Both the position numbers and the translations under genes were made by a program. The notes beneath the pieces were generated by a model. The model saw only the letters and a program-made list of their open reading frames with translations. It did no database searches and was not told the DNA's origin. Below are positions 24,815 through 32,769 of a stretch of DNA of 64,000 nucleotides, one piece after another. Position 1 is the first letter of the stretch. Each line of letters starts with the position of its first letter. This DNA comes from Brevibacillus fluminis (GTDB taxonomy: Bacteria > Bacillota > Bacilli > Brevibacillales > Brevibacillaceae): contig NZ_RHHQ01000003.1 of the NCBI RefSeq assembly GCF_003710825.1, forward strand, positions 248,001 through 312,000, given 5' to 3'.

Positions 24815-25953
24815 TGCCAATAACCAAAAACCGGCCACCTGACCTTTCGAGGCTAAACCGATTACTCCAAAAAGTTCTATCGGAATTTGGACATGAAACA
24901 TTTATGAAGGCTCTTCACTCCTCAGGAATTACAGTAGATGATTCAACCCCATCCAATTGTGAGATCACCTATAGGGACGCCGTTGATTATTTTCTTACAT
25001 GTCCCACGTTTTTGGCATTAAGTGCATCTTCCAAACGAACCTATCTTTCTGAAGTGAAAAGCCTTAGTTCCTTCACTTACGCACATTTAGGGGCAGATCC
25101 CCAACTTATCGAAGCTTCCACTTCCACACTACTTCTTGAATATATTAGTCGTTCAACGAATCCGAATACGAAGGCTAAAAAATGCGCTTTCTTACGCACA
25201 TTTTTCTCAGCTATTTCTCGACGGTTTAACTTAAAACTGTTAGATGATCTGAAGCCATTGTTGAAAATGAAATGGAGAAAAGACGATCTTCAAAAAGGCT
25301 TTAGCAAAATCCAGTTGGCTGAAATGTTGAGTCTTTCTCAGATGAGTCGCGATGGTCACAGGAATTCTACCATCATATGGACCTTCCTTGGGACCGGTTT
25401 ACGATTAAACGAACTATTACACTTACAGATTGGAGATATTGCCGAAGATACCCAAACGGTTTATATCATTCCAAAGGGAGACGATGAAACAAAAGTTCCA
25501 CGAAAAATAACAAAATTAGCTCTTACTCTGCTACAAGACTATATTTCTTTTAAGTACTCTTATTTAAGAGAAACACTACCTGCAGAAACGTATAAAAATC
25601 TCTATATCTTTTCAAATAACTTGGGAAGAAATCCTCTTTCCAGCCGAACCATACAATTTATGGTAAAATCACTTGTTAATCAAGCCAAATCAATCCCTGA
25701 GCATCAAAAAGAATGGTTTTCACCCCATTCGTTCCGTCATAGCTTCGCTATTTATGGTCTCGAATCTGGTATTGACATCTACACCCTTTCGAAATTGTTG
25801 GGTCATAAGTCGATCGGTTCTACGATTGTATATTTAAATTTATTCGATCATCAGTTGAAAACCGCTATTGAGCAGCACCCTTTTGCCAAAAGCGAATATA
25901 AAACCATTCAAGAAAGGCTGGGTACTCATCATGAGCATAATACTGACATCTAA
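24811..25953 (+). CDS. tyrosine recombinase, second of a trio
   Basis: A 380-residue tyrosine recombinase. It has a SAM-like N-terminal core-binding domain (TYRDAVDYFLTCPTFLALSASSKRTYLSEV) and a full catalytic set: GTGLRLNELLHL (Arg I), SPHSFRHSFAIYGL (HxxR), LSKLLGHKSIGSTIVYLNLF (His and nucleophile Tyr). It starts inside the last codon of the first gene (ATGA overlap), which points to translational coupling. Of the three it looks most clearly active. Confidence 0.9.
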   Translation: MMPITKNRPPDLSRLNRLLQKVLSEFGHETFMKALHSSGITVDDSTPSNCEITYRDAVDYFLTCPTFLALSASSKRTYLSEVKSLSSFTYAHLGADPQLIEASTSTLLLEYISRSTNPNTKAKKCAFLRTFFSAISRRFNLKLLDDLKPLLKMKWRKDDLQKGFSKIQLAEMLSLSQMSRDGHRNSTIIWTFLGTGLRLNELLHLQIGDIAEDTQTVYIIPKGDDETKVPRKITKLALTLLQDYISFKYSYLRETLPAETYKNLYIFSNNLGRNPLSSRTIQFMVKSLVNQAKSIPEHQKEWFSPHSFRHSFAIYGLESGIDIYTLSKLLGHKSIGSTIVYLNLFDHQLKTAIEQHPFAKSEYKTIQERLGTHHEHNTDI

Positions 25954-26836
25954 ATATTATCTTTACTGGAAAACTTACATTCCCCTGAGTCCAAGATCAA
26001 TTCAACAATATACGACTGAGTTGAAAAAATTAGAGGAATATATCCTACAAAGCGGATTCACAGGTTGTTTGAATTTTGATCAATTTTACTTTTATAAGCC
26101 AACACAGGAATATAGTAGTATAGATGAGGAATTTCTCCGTGGATTTATCAGATACTTAAAAGAACAAAAGAATGCTTCACATGGTGTCCTTTTTAGTACA
26201 ATCGTTGCATTACGCAATTTTTTTGGGTTCTTAAAGGCATCTGGGTTGATCAAGGTAAATCCCGTTTCCTCTTTTCATAATCCGTACTATCAGAGAAAAA
26301 TTTATAATAGGGCACTCTCTCTCAAGGAATCAGAACAACTTCTTCAAGTTGCATTGAAAGCCGATCCATTTACCAGACAATATTATGTAATCGTCCTCTT
26401 ACTTTTAACCACTGGACTCCGAAATAGCGAACTGCGGAGTCTAACTTATGATCAAATAGACTTCGAGCGAAACGTCATCTACGTTGACAAAGGCCAAAAA
26501 ACAAATGCAAATACTGTTTATATGACCGATAATTTAGCTGATGAGATGGCTAGATATTTGTTCCACCCACACTTCGTACAATGGAAAGAAAAAAATAACT
26601 CCATCATATTCCACAAAAATAATGCTCCCTATAGAAATGACACCCTTAACAACCTTCTCAAAACGCTAAGTAAGCAAGCAGGTATTAAAAAGGAAGTATC
26701 AGCTCATTGCTTGAGGCATACAATGGCTTATTTAATGCAAAAAGAGGGAGTCAGCATACGTGTAATCCAACGACAACTACGCCACAAAATGCTTGGAACC
26801 ACACTAAGGTACGTTTCAACAGTCAATACCTTCTAA
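25931..26836 (+). CDS. tyrosine recombinase, third of a trio
   Basis: A recombinase of 301 residues from the ATG at 25931, the likely start since it opens MSIILTSKYYLYW directly into the core-binding domain; an ATG at 25868 would overlap the previous gene by 86 bases. Catalytic motifs: TTGLRNSELRSL (Arg I), VSAHCLRHTMAYL (HxxR), QRQLRHKMLGTTLRYVS (His, Tyr). It overlaps the second gene by 23 bases. All three genes therefore form one operon. After it I see no terminator for about 270 bases. Confidence 0.88.
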   Translation: MSIILTSKYYLYWKTYIPLSPRSIQQYTTELKKLEEYILQSGFTGCLNFDQFYFYKPTQEYSSIDEEFLRGFIRYLKEQKNASHGVLFSTIVALRNFFGFLKASGLIKVNPVSSFHNPYYQRKIYNRALSLKESEQLLQVALKADPFTRQYYVIVLLLLTTGLRNSELRSLTYDQIDFERNVIYVDKGQKTNANTVYMTDNLADEMARYLFHPHFVQWKEKNNSIIFHKNNAPYRNDTLNNLLKTLSKQAGIKKEVSAHCLRHTMAYLMQKEGVSIRVIQRQLRHKMLGTTLRYVSTVNTF

Positions 26837-27259
26837 AAAAAGGGACACAAAGAACATTGGTAGGCAATTTTTCCAACACGGAGAATGGGGGGTGTCAGAA
26901 ATTATAAGAGTCTTGGGGGACCCTAATTTGACCAGTAGGAGGATTTAGTCACTCAGGCACCTTTTGGGAAAAGGATCGCTAATAGAAGTTGATTTAACTA
27001 TACTATTTTTCCTGTAAGAAAGACAAGTTCGTAAAGCAAAATGAGTTACGTCTAGTATGATCAGTACAACGTACAGATCATCCGACAAGATATATCGACA
27101 GATATAAAAACAAACTTCCAATAACATAACGTTATCGGAAGTAAGAAAACTTGCTACATTATATGTTTGCGTAAAAATAATCAAGAGATTTATAAAACCT
27201 TCTTTCGATTGTTACAACAAACTTGGCTTTCTATAACTCCCCCCCTTTAACCGACAAGC
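26837..27259. other. intergenic region after the recombinase trio
   Basis: About 420 bases with no convincing gene. A minus-strand frame at 26945-27184 lacks a ribosome binding site and looks random. An inverted repeat CTTCCAATAAC/GTTATCGGAAG (27115-27141, one mismatch) is followed on the minus strand by GTTTGTTTTTA and may be the terminator of the Sel1 gene. The right border of the recombinase element could not be located. Confidence 0.45.
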
Positions 27260-27688
27260 TTATAAGTCTCTAAACGCCTGAAGAAGCACTCGCTGCGCTG
27301 GTGTAATCTGGGCTCTTACCCGAAGCATAGACAAATAAGAAGGCTGGCAAGTATACTTGCGTAGCTCAGTTAATATCACCGCTGCTTCCTCATTTCCTTG
27401 GGCGGTTGCTGCCTTGAGATAATGCTCGGCAAGATCAAGGTTCCTTTCCATGCCCTGGCCTGATAGAAAGACCATTGCGATGTTGTACTGCGCGTTGTTA
27501 TCTCCTTTTTCAGCGGCCTGTATGTAATAGAAATAGGCTTTCTCCGAATCCTGCTTCACCCCTTGACCGGTTTGGTACATATACCCTAGGTTTGATAACG
27601 CATGATCATCGCCCGATTGCTCGAATAATTCGATCGCCTTCGCGTAATCGCGCTTCACGCCCCAACCTTCCCGGTACATGACTCCTAG
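27260..27688 (-). pseudogene. SEC-C/Sel1-repeat protein gene, 3' part (split by transposon)
   Basis: The 3' part of a gene interrupted at a CTAGG (minus strand) target site. It encodes LGVMYREGWGVKRDYAKAIELF followed by further Sel1-type TPR repeats (ALSNLGYMYQTGQGVKQD, AQYNIAMVFLSGQGMERN) and a C-terminal tail ending LLQAFRDL. Joined to 33452-34254 after removing the transposon and one copy of the five-base duplication, it gives one frame of 409 codons. It has no start site of its own, so this half is probably silent. Confidence 0.85.
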
Positions 27689-27840
27689 TGTTCAGTGATA
27701 ATAAAGTATTAGACCGGCACTCCTTATCTATCAAGGAATCCGGTCATTTTAATCGCCAAGATATTTATAAATAGTATTAGACTCGATGTCGTATTGTATT
27801 GTTTCATAAGTTAAATTCGAATAATAAAGTTGTAGACTGC
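27689..27840 (-). repeat. transposon left end with three spaced repeats
   Basis: Inverted copies of the end repeat with AGAC cores at 27711, 27779 and 27834. Directly inside the third comes the right half of a junction repeat (TTGAACTAACGAACCCGTTA from about 27845), the same arrangement as in the 18322 element. The terminal 26 bases match the reverse complement of the right terminus at 16-20 positions. Confidence 0.85.
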
Positions 27841-27899
27841 CTCATTGAACTAACGAACCCGTTAGTTCAATTCTTTATGAAAAACTGGCTATCTTCGAA

Positions 27900-28307
27900 T
27901 TAAATAACAAAATCAGTGTTATTAATTTTATTATATTCTTCAACTAATTCTTCATAGAGCCCCTTTTGTTTCCGTAACATCCATTCAAATAAAGTCATAA
28001 CACTCTCGAAAATGTCCGGTTTAATTCTGTAAGGTATTGCTCTCCGAGTTATTTCATCCTCAACTAAATGTTCATAAAACCCAACACAGATGGCGTTATT
28101 TAAATAATTACTTCTTCGATATTGATAAAAACACCATTCAGCGTAGTTATAGATTTTATCAAGATCTTCATCATCATTATTCAAATGGGACTTAACAACC
28201 CTGTTTCTAAGTTCAAATATTAATGAATAAACCGTATCATCCCTGCCTATGAAACTAAATCTTATATCGTAGAACAATTCTAATCCCTTTCTCCTCCAAG
28301 CACTCAT
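27900..28307 (-). CDS. hypothetical cassette protein (135 aa)
   Basis: An acidic, helical protein (MSAWRRKGLELFYDIRFSFI..., then YNYAEWCFYQYRRSNYLNNA and a C-terminal helix ending YNKINNTDFVI). It resembles small hypothetical proteins with a DIRFSF...WCFYQY layout found singly in Bacillales; I do not know a function. AAGGA precedes the ATG at 28307. First cassette from the left end. The next junction repeat lies about 105 bases upstream, enough for its own promoter. Confidence 0.6.
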   Translation of the reverse strand: MSAWRRKGLELFYDIRFSFIGRDDTVYSLIFELRNRVVKSHLNNDDEDLDKIYNYAEWCFYQYRRSNYLNNAICVGFYEHLVEDEITRRAIPYRIKPDIFESVMTLFEWMLRKQKGLYEELVEEYNKINNTDFVI

Positions 28308-28412
28308 AATCGTCCATCCTTATGATTTATTAAAGAGCTTTTAATTGGTTTTATTGTTATTCTTTGAATATTCCCGGTATTTCATTTAACTGAGGTATTC
28401 GCGAAGTAACTT

Positions 28413-28496
28413 AGACTATCCTGTCCCATAGCGTAGACAAGGGCTGTAACGCGGCAGCCCTCCCCCATAATATTGAACTATCGTACCTGTTAGCTT
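28413..28496 (-). repeat. cassette junction repeat J1
   Basis: Left flank AGACTATCCTGTCCCATAGC, hairpin GGGCTG...CAGCCC (28441-28460), right flank TTGAACTATCGTACCTGTTA. On the gene strand the hairpin is followed by a short T-containing stretch (CCCTTGTC), so it can end the upstream cassette's transcript. Confidence 0.75.
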
Positions 28497-28506
28497 GACA
28501 ACAAGT

Positions 28507-28878
28507 CTATTCAAAATCTCCATCTTCCCACATATGAATCCCCATGCATAAACCATCACCGTCTGGGGCCAATTCGATTTCTTCTAGATATTCTCTTGTA
28601 TTTTGATCAAATACTCTTGCAACCAATGCAAATTCAACGCCATGATCCTTATCGATTCTACTGTCAATAACTCCATCTAATAGCATCATAAAACCATACA
28701 AGGTATCACTAATAGCTTTTTCAGCAGTTTGTTTTTCCTCCAAAGTGCAATTAGCATTAATTCTCTCTTTTGCGTATCCTTTAACTTCATCCATTAGTGT
28801 CATGCCGAAGAAATTCCCCATTTTGATCCATCTCGCATGTTCATCGGATGGCCAATCTTTATAAATGCTTTCTGATAT
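28507..28878 (-). pseudogene. duplicate of the 29608-29979 cassette gene, start codon lost
   Basis: Near-identical to the gene at 29608-29979 over its whole length and flanks. At the position of that gene's ATG this copy has ATA (28876-28878). The frame then reads ISESIYKDWPSDEHARWIK and continues unbroken to the same C-terminus, with a handful of substitutions (GNFFGMTLMDEVKGYAKE versus GHFFGKTLMDEVKEYAKE). A shorter product from the ATG at 28821 is possible but has no ribosome binding site. So this copy is probably non-functional or poorly translated. Confidence 0.7.
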
Positions 28879-28914
28879 TTTACATCATCATCCTTCTATG
28901 CTTTTAATAAGGAA

Positions 28915-28952
28915 CCTATTATTGAACTATCGATCCCGTTAGCGTAAAGCTT
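28915..28952 (-). repeat. half junction repeat J2
   Basis: Only the right half is present: ATTGAACTATCGATCCCGTT then AGCG. There is no hairpin or left flank. The preceding bases (CTTCTATGC...TTTAATAAGGAACCTATT) are shared with J4 at about 29995-30020, which shows that the duplication included this junction. Confidence 0.65.
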
Positions 28953-28956
28953 TGTC

Positions 28957-29406
28957 TTATTTATTATATTCTGAATGACCAAGTGCTGCGTTAATTAAAG
29001 CAGTATCGAAATAATAAGGAAATGCTTCGATAACTAAATCGTCCTTAATTTTTAAGATTTGAGCGAAAGGTAATCGAACTTCTTTTTCAGATTGTCTTGC
29101 CTTAGCCACTAAAGTACACCCCATAAAAAGGGTGTCACCATCTAGTGTAGCAACCATGTTCTCGACGTTCATGGAACTCCACGTATTATGCATAGTATTA
29201 AAGAGGCTTCCGAGTTCTTCATAACCACTCCAATCCCCCGGATAAGGAAGAGATGCAGGCTCATGAACAACGATATCGGGGTGAAACGCAGATTTAAGAC
29301 CGCTGAAGTCATTTCCATCCGAACGCATAAATTCCATTTCGGCTGAAAACATTCGATTTAATATTTCCATTGCCCTTGTGCTGTTGTCGCTTAATTTATT
29401 ATTCAT
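28957..29406 (-). CDS. SnoaL-like (NTF2 fold) cassette protein
   Basis: A 149-residue protein of the NTF2/SnoaL-like fold: an N-terminal helix, FSGLKSAFHPDIVVHEPASLPYPGDWSGYEELGSLFNTMHN (about 38-78), then beta strands ending QILKIKDDLVIEAFPYYFD. The pattern Phe/His-P-D...GxxG is typical. Family members are small enzymes or ligand-binding proteins; no substrate can be named. GGAGG is nine bases before the ATG at 29406. It lies between the two copies of the duplicated cassette. Confidence 0.75.
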   Translation of the reverse strand: MNNKLSDNSTRAMEILNRMFSAEMEFMRSDGNDFSGLKSAFHPDIVVHEPASLPYPGDWSGYEELGSLFNTMHNTWSSMNVENMVATLDGDTLFMGCTLVAKARQSEKEVRLPFAQILKIKDDLVIEAFPYYFDTALINAALGHSEYNK

Positions 29407-29510
29407 TCATATAATCCTCCATTCATTTTGACCTCCGCTTCGTCTTAATTATAGAACATAGGATCTTTCGATTTGTTGCCGTTATATTCCCACGGAATTG
29501 ATGCGTAAGA

Positions 29511-29602
29511 TTATAAACTGCCCGATACTTCAACGGAAAACGACAGCCGTTCGTTAGCGGCTGCCGTCGTATTTTTGAACTATCGATCCCCGTAGTCTAA
29601 CA
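29511..29602 (-). repeat. cassette junction repeat J3
   Basis: Left flank AAACTGCCCGATACTTCAAC, hairpin ACGACAGCCG...CGGCTGCCGT (29540-29570, one mismatch), right flank TTTTGAACTATCGATCCCCG. On the gene strand the stem is followed by CGTTTTCC, a plausible terminator. Confidence 0.75.
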
Positions 29603-29607
29603 ACAAG

Positions 29608-29979
29608 TCATTCAAATTCTCCATCTTCCCACATATGAATACCCATGCATAAACCATCACCGTCTGGGGCCAATTCGATTTCTTCTAGATATTCTCTTGT
29701 ATTTTGATCAAATACTCTTGCAACCAATGCAAATTCAACGCCATGATCCTTATCGATTCTACTGTCAATAACTCCATCTAATAGCATCATAAAACCATAC
29801 AAGGTATCACTAATAGCTTTTTCAGCAGTTTGTTTTTCCTCCATAGTGCAATTAGCATTAATTCTCTCTTTTGCGTATTCTTTAACTTCATCCATTAGTG
29901 TCTTGCCGAAGAAATGCCCCATTTTGATCCATCTCGCATGTTCATCGGAAGGCCAATCTTTATAAATGCTTTCTGACAT
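29608..29979 (-). CDS. hypothetical cassette protein (123 aa), intact copy
   Basis: A 123-residue acidic protein (MSESIYKDWPSDEHARWIKM..., then ISDTLYGFMMLLDGVIDSRID, and ELAPDGDGLCMGIHMWEDGEFE at the end). I recall similar single-domain hypothetical proteins in Bacillales but no function. AAGGATGATG precedes the ATG. A start-less near-copy lies at 28507-28878, so this cassette has been duplicated around the SnoaL-like cassette. Confidence 0.65.
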   Translation of the reverse strand: MSESIYKDWPSDEHARWIKMGHFFGKTLMDEVKEYAKERINANCTMEEKQTAEKAISDTLYGFMMLLDGVIDSRIDKDHGVEFALVARVFDQNTREYLEEIELAPDGDGLCMGIHMWEDGEFE

Positions 29980-30004
29980 TTTACATCATCATCCTTCTAT
30001 GCGT

Positions 30005-30050
30005 TTAATAAGGAACCTATTGTTGAACTATCGATCTCCGTTTGTTCAAT
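30005..30050 (-). repeat. half junction repeat J4
   Basis: The right half only: TTGTTGAACTATCGATCTCC then GTTTGTTCAATAG. Its left context equals that of J2 because the two lie in duplicated cassettes. Confidence 0.65.
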
Positions 30051-30105
30051 AGTGAGGATATAACCCACATACTTCGATTTACAATTTAGGAATGGTATTT
30101 CCCTA

Positions 30106-30561
30106 CTATTCAATTGCCAGGTTTTCCTTAAGGAACTTTTCTATATTTTTTTGATACTGCTCTAGATCAGGAAAGATTCCATCTAGTGCCAACTCATAAT
30201 CACCTGTCAATCTATAGAGATAGCTATGCCACTTATGATCATGCCCAACATAATTGGAGAGACGATAAAGATAATTGCAAACATCTTCCATGGTTAATTC
30301 TCCAGAGAAGTAACTCTCTGCAATGATTCCAACCACCTGACTTAAAACATTTTCTTCACCAGCTTCATAACACATACCTAAAAGAATGTTTGGTATATCT
30401 TCTGCTCTTCTCACCATGGAGAGATCAAATAATTGCTGGGGAATCTCAGTCAAATTGAGTTTAACAATCATTGAGTCAGCCCAAGCTACCACTTGTTCTT
30501 TTTTAAAGAAGTGAATGCAATATCCAATATAATAAACTTTGACTTCTTCATGTGATAGCAT
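30106..30561 (-). CDS. hypothetical cassette protein (151 aa)
   Basis: An alpha-helical 151-residue protein (MLSHEEVKVYYIGYCIHFFK..., with WADSMIVKLNLTEIPQQLFDLSM and HKWHSYLYRLTGDYELALDG). It resembles small helical immunity-type or DUF proteins of Bacillales, not identified further. AAGGGTGG lies six bases before the ATG. No membrane segment is seen. Confidence 0.6.
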   Translation of the reverse strand: MLSHEEVKVYYIGYCIHFFKKEQVVAWADSMIVKLNLTEIPQQLFDLSMVRRAEDIPNILLGMCYEAGEENVLSQVVGIIAESYFSGELTMEDVCNYLYRLSNYVGHDHKWHSYLYRLTGDYELALDGIFPDLEQYQKNIEKFLKENLAIE

Positions 30562-30579
30562 ATTACCACCCTTTTAAAG

Positions 30580-30660
30580 AAAGGTAGGCTACCGATTGAT
30601 CAATCACCGACAGTCTCTCTTTATATTTATTGCTCTGTCGATCCCTTTAGTTCAACGAAC
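30580..30660 (-). repeat. diverged cassette junction repeat J5
   Basis: The right half is recognisable (ATTGCTCTGTCGATCCCTTT, AGTTCAAC), with a weak inverted repeat GATTGAT/ATCAATC before it (30594-30607). The left flank is not recognisable. Confidence 0.5.
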
Positions 30661-30667
30661 TAGTGTT

Positions 30668-31126
30668 TCAAACTCTAAGTATATCTATATTTCCATTAAG
30701 CAAATCTTCAAAGACTGGTCTTTGGACTTTGTTTATTTGATCCAGTGAGATATCATCTATATTCCAGAACTGTAATTTCAACGATTCGCAAAGATCATCC
30801 TGAAATAGTATCGTATCCCCATTTCCTGATAAATGCTCATTGTAATTAGTCATAGCATTAAATAGAAACATGACGAAAACAACCTTGTTACCATCGGGGT
30901 AGGTGTATTCCATTCTAGGTCCGCTATATATTGCGTACAATTCACAGTCCTTAACAGTTAATCCTGTTTCCTCAAAAACTTCTCGGATCATTGTCTCTTG
31001 TATAGTCTCACCGGGATTCATGCCTCCACCTGGCAATCCCCAATCTCCGTAATCAGATCTCTGCTGTAATAAGATTCTGCCCTTACTATCCCTTATTATC
31101 GCTCCGCCAGTCACAACAATCTTCAT
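30668..31126 (-). CDS. Nudix hydrolase (cassette)
   Basis: A 152-residue Nudix protein. The Nudix box is complete: GGGMNPGETIQETMIREVFEETGLTV (about 32-57), with the catalytic REVFEE. It should hydrolyse a nucleoside diphosphate linked to another group; specificity cannot be read. GGGAG lies ten bases before the ATG at 31126. The only cassette gene here with a clearly predicted enzyme activity. It may act in nucleotide housecleaning or signalling. Confidence 0.88.
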   Translation of the reverse strand: MKIVVTGGAIIRDSKGRILLQQRSDYGDWGLPGGGMNPGETIQETMIREVFEETGLTVKDCELYAIYSGPRMEYTYPDGNKVVFVMFLFNAMTNYNEHLSGNGDTILFQDDLCESLKLQFWNIDDISLDQINKVQRPVFEDLLNGNIDILRV

Positions 31127-31212
31127 TAACTGTTACTCCCTACTTGGTTAATTATTCCACAAGCATTCGTGATTGTGCGGGAAAAACCCTTCCAGGAACT
31201 GGGTTTATTGGG

Positions 31213-31302
31213 GTTATCCTGCCCGTTAGCGTAGAAAAGGCAGCCGGTCGTTAAGGCTACCTTTATGTTTGGATTTTTGAACTATTGATCTCGTTAACTG
31301 AA
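31213..31302 (-). repeat. cassette junction repeat J6
   Basis: The clearest junction copy: left flank TTATCCTGCCCGTTAGCGTA, hairpin AAGGCAGCC...GGCTACCTT, right flank TTTTGAACTATTGATCTCGT. The two flanks are direct repeats: on the gene strand, CTAACGGG(CAG)GATA and TAACGAGATCAATAGTTC. Confidence 0.8.
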
Positions 31303-31305
31303 TAA

Positions 31306-31758
31306 TCAGCAATCGCGATGTCTAAAGTTATCCCAATAATTTTTGCAAATTATTTTTAAGTCTTCAAGTGAACTCGGATTACGCTCAGGGTCATAAATGT
31401 TAATTTCACTTGCCTTAACGTTAAGATATCCGAAGGACTGCCCTCCGTCGACACTGCAAAATATCTTTACCTTATCCTCACTAATATCTGTCTTCAAGAT
31501 TTCAATATCAAGTTTGTTTAGTTCTTTAAAGTCTTGAATTATCTCTTTCGTGTCAACGTCTTCTAAGTACAACTCAGCAGGATAAATAAGTTTTATGATA
31601 ATGCTTCTAAACTGAGGCTTAATTCGTTCGGCGAGATACATTATGTCGACGGTAAATTCAATCCCATCAACGGATTCCTTAATGTCTTCTATACCACCAT
31701 CGTGGAAAATACTGAAAAGCATTTCCTGGTTCTCTAAGTTCAAATTCATCTCCTCCAC
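31306..31758 (-). CDS. hypothetical cassette protein (150 aa)
   Basis: An acidic 150-residue protein (MEEMNLNLENQEMLFSIFHD..., ending LEDLKIICKNYWDNFRHRDC) with alternating strands; it looks like a small immunity-type or DUF protein (FHDGGIEDIKESVDGIEFTVDIMYLAERI). The start is uncertain: the frame opens with GTG at 31758, and an ATG three codons later directly follows a GGAGGAG that is too close. No family recognised. Confidence 0.55.
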   Translation of the reverse strand: MEEMNLNLENQEMLFSIFHDGGIEDIKESVDGIEFTVDIMYLAERIKPQFRSIIIKLIYPAELYLEDVDTKEIIQDFKELNKLDIEILKTDISEDKVKIFCSVDGGQSFGYLNVKASEINIYDPERNPSSLEDLKIICKNYWDNFRHRDC

Positions 31759-31769
31759 TAATCCGACTA

Positions 31770-31803
31770 ATTACAAAACCACGCTATCGATCCCGTTAGT
31801 GTA
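31770..31803 (-). repeat. half junction repeat J7
   Basis: The right half only (CCACGCTATCGATCCCGTTA, GTGTAAGC), placed 30 bases upstream of the previous cassette gene, with no hairpin or left flank. Confidence 0.6.
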
Positions 31804-31811
31804 AGCAGAAA

Positions 31812-32018
31812 CTATTCCTTAAAGTTATAGTGACTGCAATCGGGACATATAATAGCAGCTTGAGATAGGTCAATTGGCTTTCCAATTTCAGATTCTAATG
31901 ACTTAAGAATCGACTTATTAACCATCTGTTCAAGAACTGCATTAATATCGTAGCAATCCCCCATCCAAAGCGAGCGTAGTAAAAGTGGACAATCGTACAT
32001 ATTCTTATCGTCACTCAA
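31812..32018 (-). CDS. small hypothetical cassette protein (68 aa), possible zinc ribbon end
   Basis: A 68-residue protein (MSDDKNMYDCPLLLRSLWMG..., ending AAIICPDCSHYNFKE). CPDC near the C-terminus with the earlier Cys may bind metal. The start is a TTG at 32018 with AGGAGG eight bases upstream, which decides against the later ATG. No family recognised. Confidence 0.6.
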   Translation of the reverse strand: MSDDKNMYDCPLLLRSLWMGDCYDINAVLEQMVNKSILKSLESEIGKPIDLSQAAIICPDCSHYNFKE

Positions 32019-32077
32019 AGAAGAAACCTCCTACCAATCGATACCGGTAGTTCTTAAAGAAGTATTTCGGTGTCGTT

Positions 32078-32105
32078 TATTGAATAATTGTACTCGTTAC
32101 TTTAA
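32078..32105 (-). repeat. half junction repeat J8
   Basis: A diverged right half (TTATTGAATAATTGTACTCG, TTACTTTA). A short inverted repeat ATACCGGTA lies upstream at 32041-32049. Confidence 0.5.
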
Positions 32106-32122
32106 TGAAACGTCGGTTGTAC

Positions 32123-32590
32123 TTAGATTCCGAAATGAATAATAAATTGATTATTGTTTGAAGCTTTAACAGCTAAGCCAATCAAATTTTCTAATTCACT
32201 TTGCATTGTTTCTCGCTTCATCCGATTTCTCGTTTGCTCCCAGTAGCCTTCTTCATTCTCCTCTTCTTTCCAAACGATATCTCCTCTTATACTAAATGTG
32301 TCTGGTGCTTCTTCGATTAATTTAAGCCACTTACCTAATATCTTTATTAGCTTCTCTGCCCCTGGCTTATTAATAACAGTTACCCCATAGTAATTTAACC
32401 CCTTGTCACTTTCTTTTGTTTCGGGGTTATATGAAGGTAACCAGTTCAAGAAGTCCATCATGTACTGGATAATATCATCTGACACTTCAGACTTTTCATC
32501 CCATGTATACCGATTAGTTCTGTACCATTCATATCTGTAATTCAAATCAAAATCGTTGCTAATAAGAAAAAACTCGTGGGTTAAACTCAT
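32123..32590 (-). CDS. hypothetical cassette protein (155 aa)
   Basis: A 155-residue protein, MSLTHEFFLISNDFDLNYRY and onward, with WLPSYNPETKESDKGLNYYGVTVINKPGAEKLIKILGKW (about 50-88) and a C-terminal helix plus strand NNNQFIIHFGI. It looks like a compact alpha/beta immunity-type protein. AAGGTGAT lies six bases before the ATG. Not identified further. Confidence 0.6.
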   Translation of the reverse strand: MSLTHEFFLISNDFDLNYRYEWYRTNRYTWDEKSEVSDDIIQYMMDFLNWLPSYNPETKESDKGLNYYGVTVINKPGAEKLIKILGKWLKLIEEAPDTFSIRGDIVWKEEENEEGYWEQTRNRMKRETMQSELENLIGLAVKASNNNQFIIHFGI

Positions 32591-32658
32591 TTATATCACC
32601 TTGGATATCCCTTGTTAATTTATTGGTCTTACAGAAACTAACATTATCACATATTGAA

Positions 32659-32752
32659 ACTAAACCGCCCGTTAGATAAGCAAAGGCTGCCGGCATTAAC
32701 ACCAGCAGCCTCAATTTGTGTTTGTTCAACTATCGTACTCGTTAGCTTAATA
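32659..32752 (-). repeat. cassette junction repeat J9
   Basis: Left flank CTAAACCGCCCGTTAGATAA, hairpin AGGCTGC...GCAGCCT (32683-32711), right flank TTGTTCAACTATCGTACTCG then TTAGC. On the gene strand the stem is followed by TTTGCTT. Confidence 0.75.
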
Positions 32753-32769
32753 GATCCTCCCTCGAACCT

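Noticed and set aside
26945..27184. Minus-strand open frame of 79 codons after the recombinase trio
   Set aside because: No ribosome binding site and no protein-like pattern. It overlaps the 27115-27141 hairpin.
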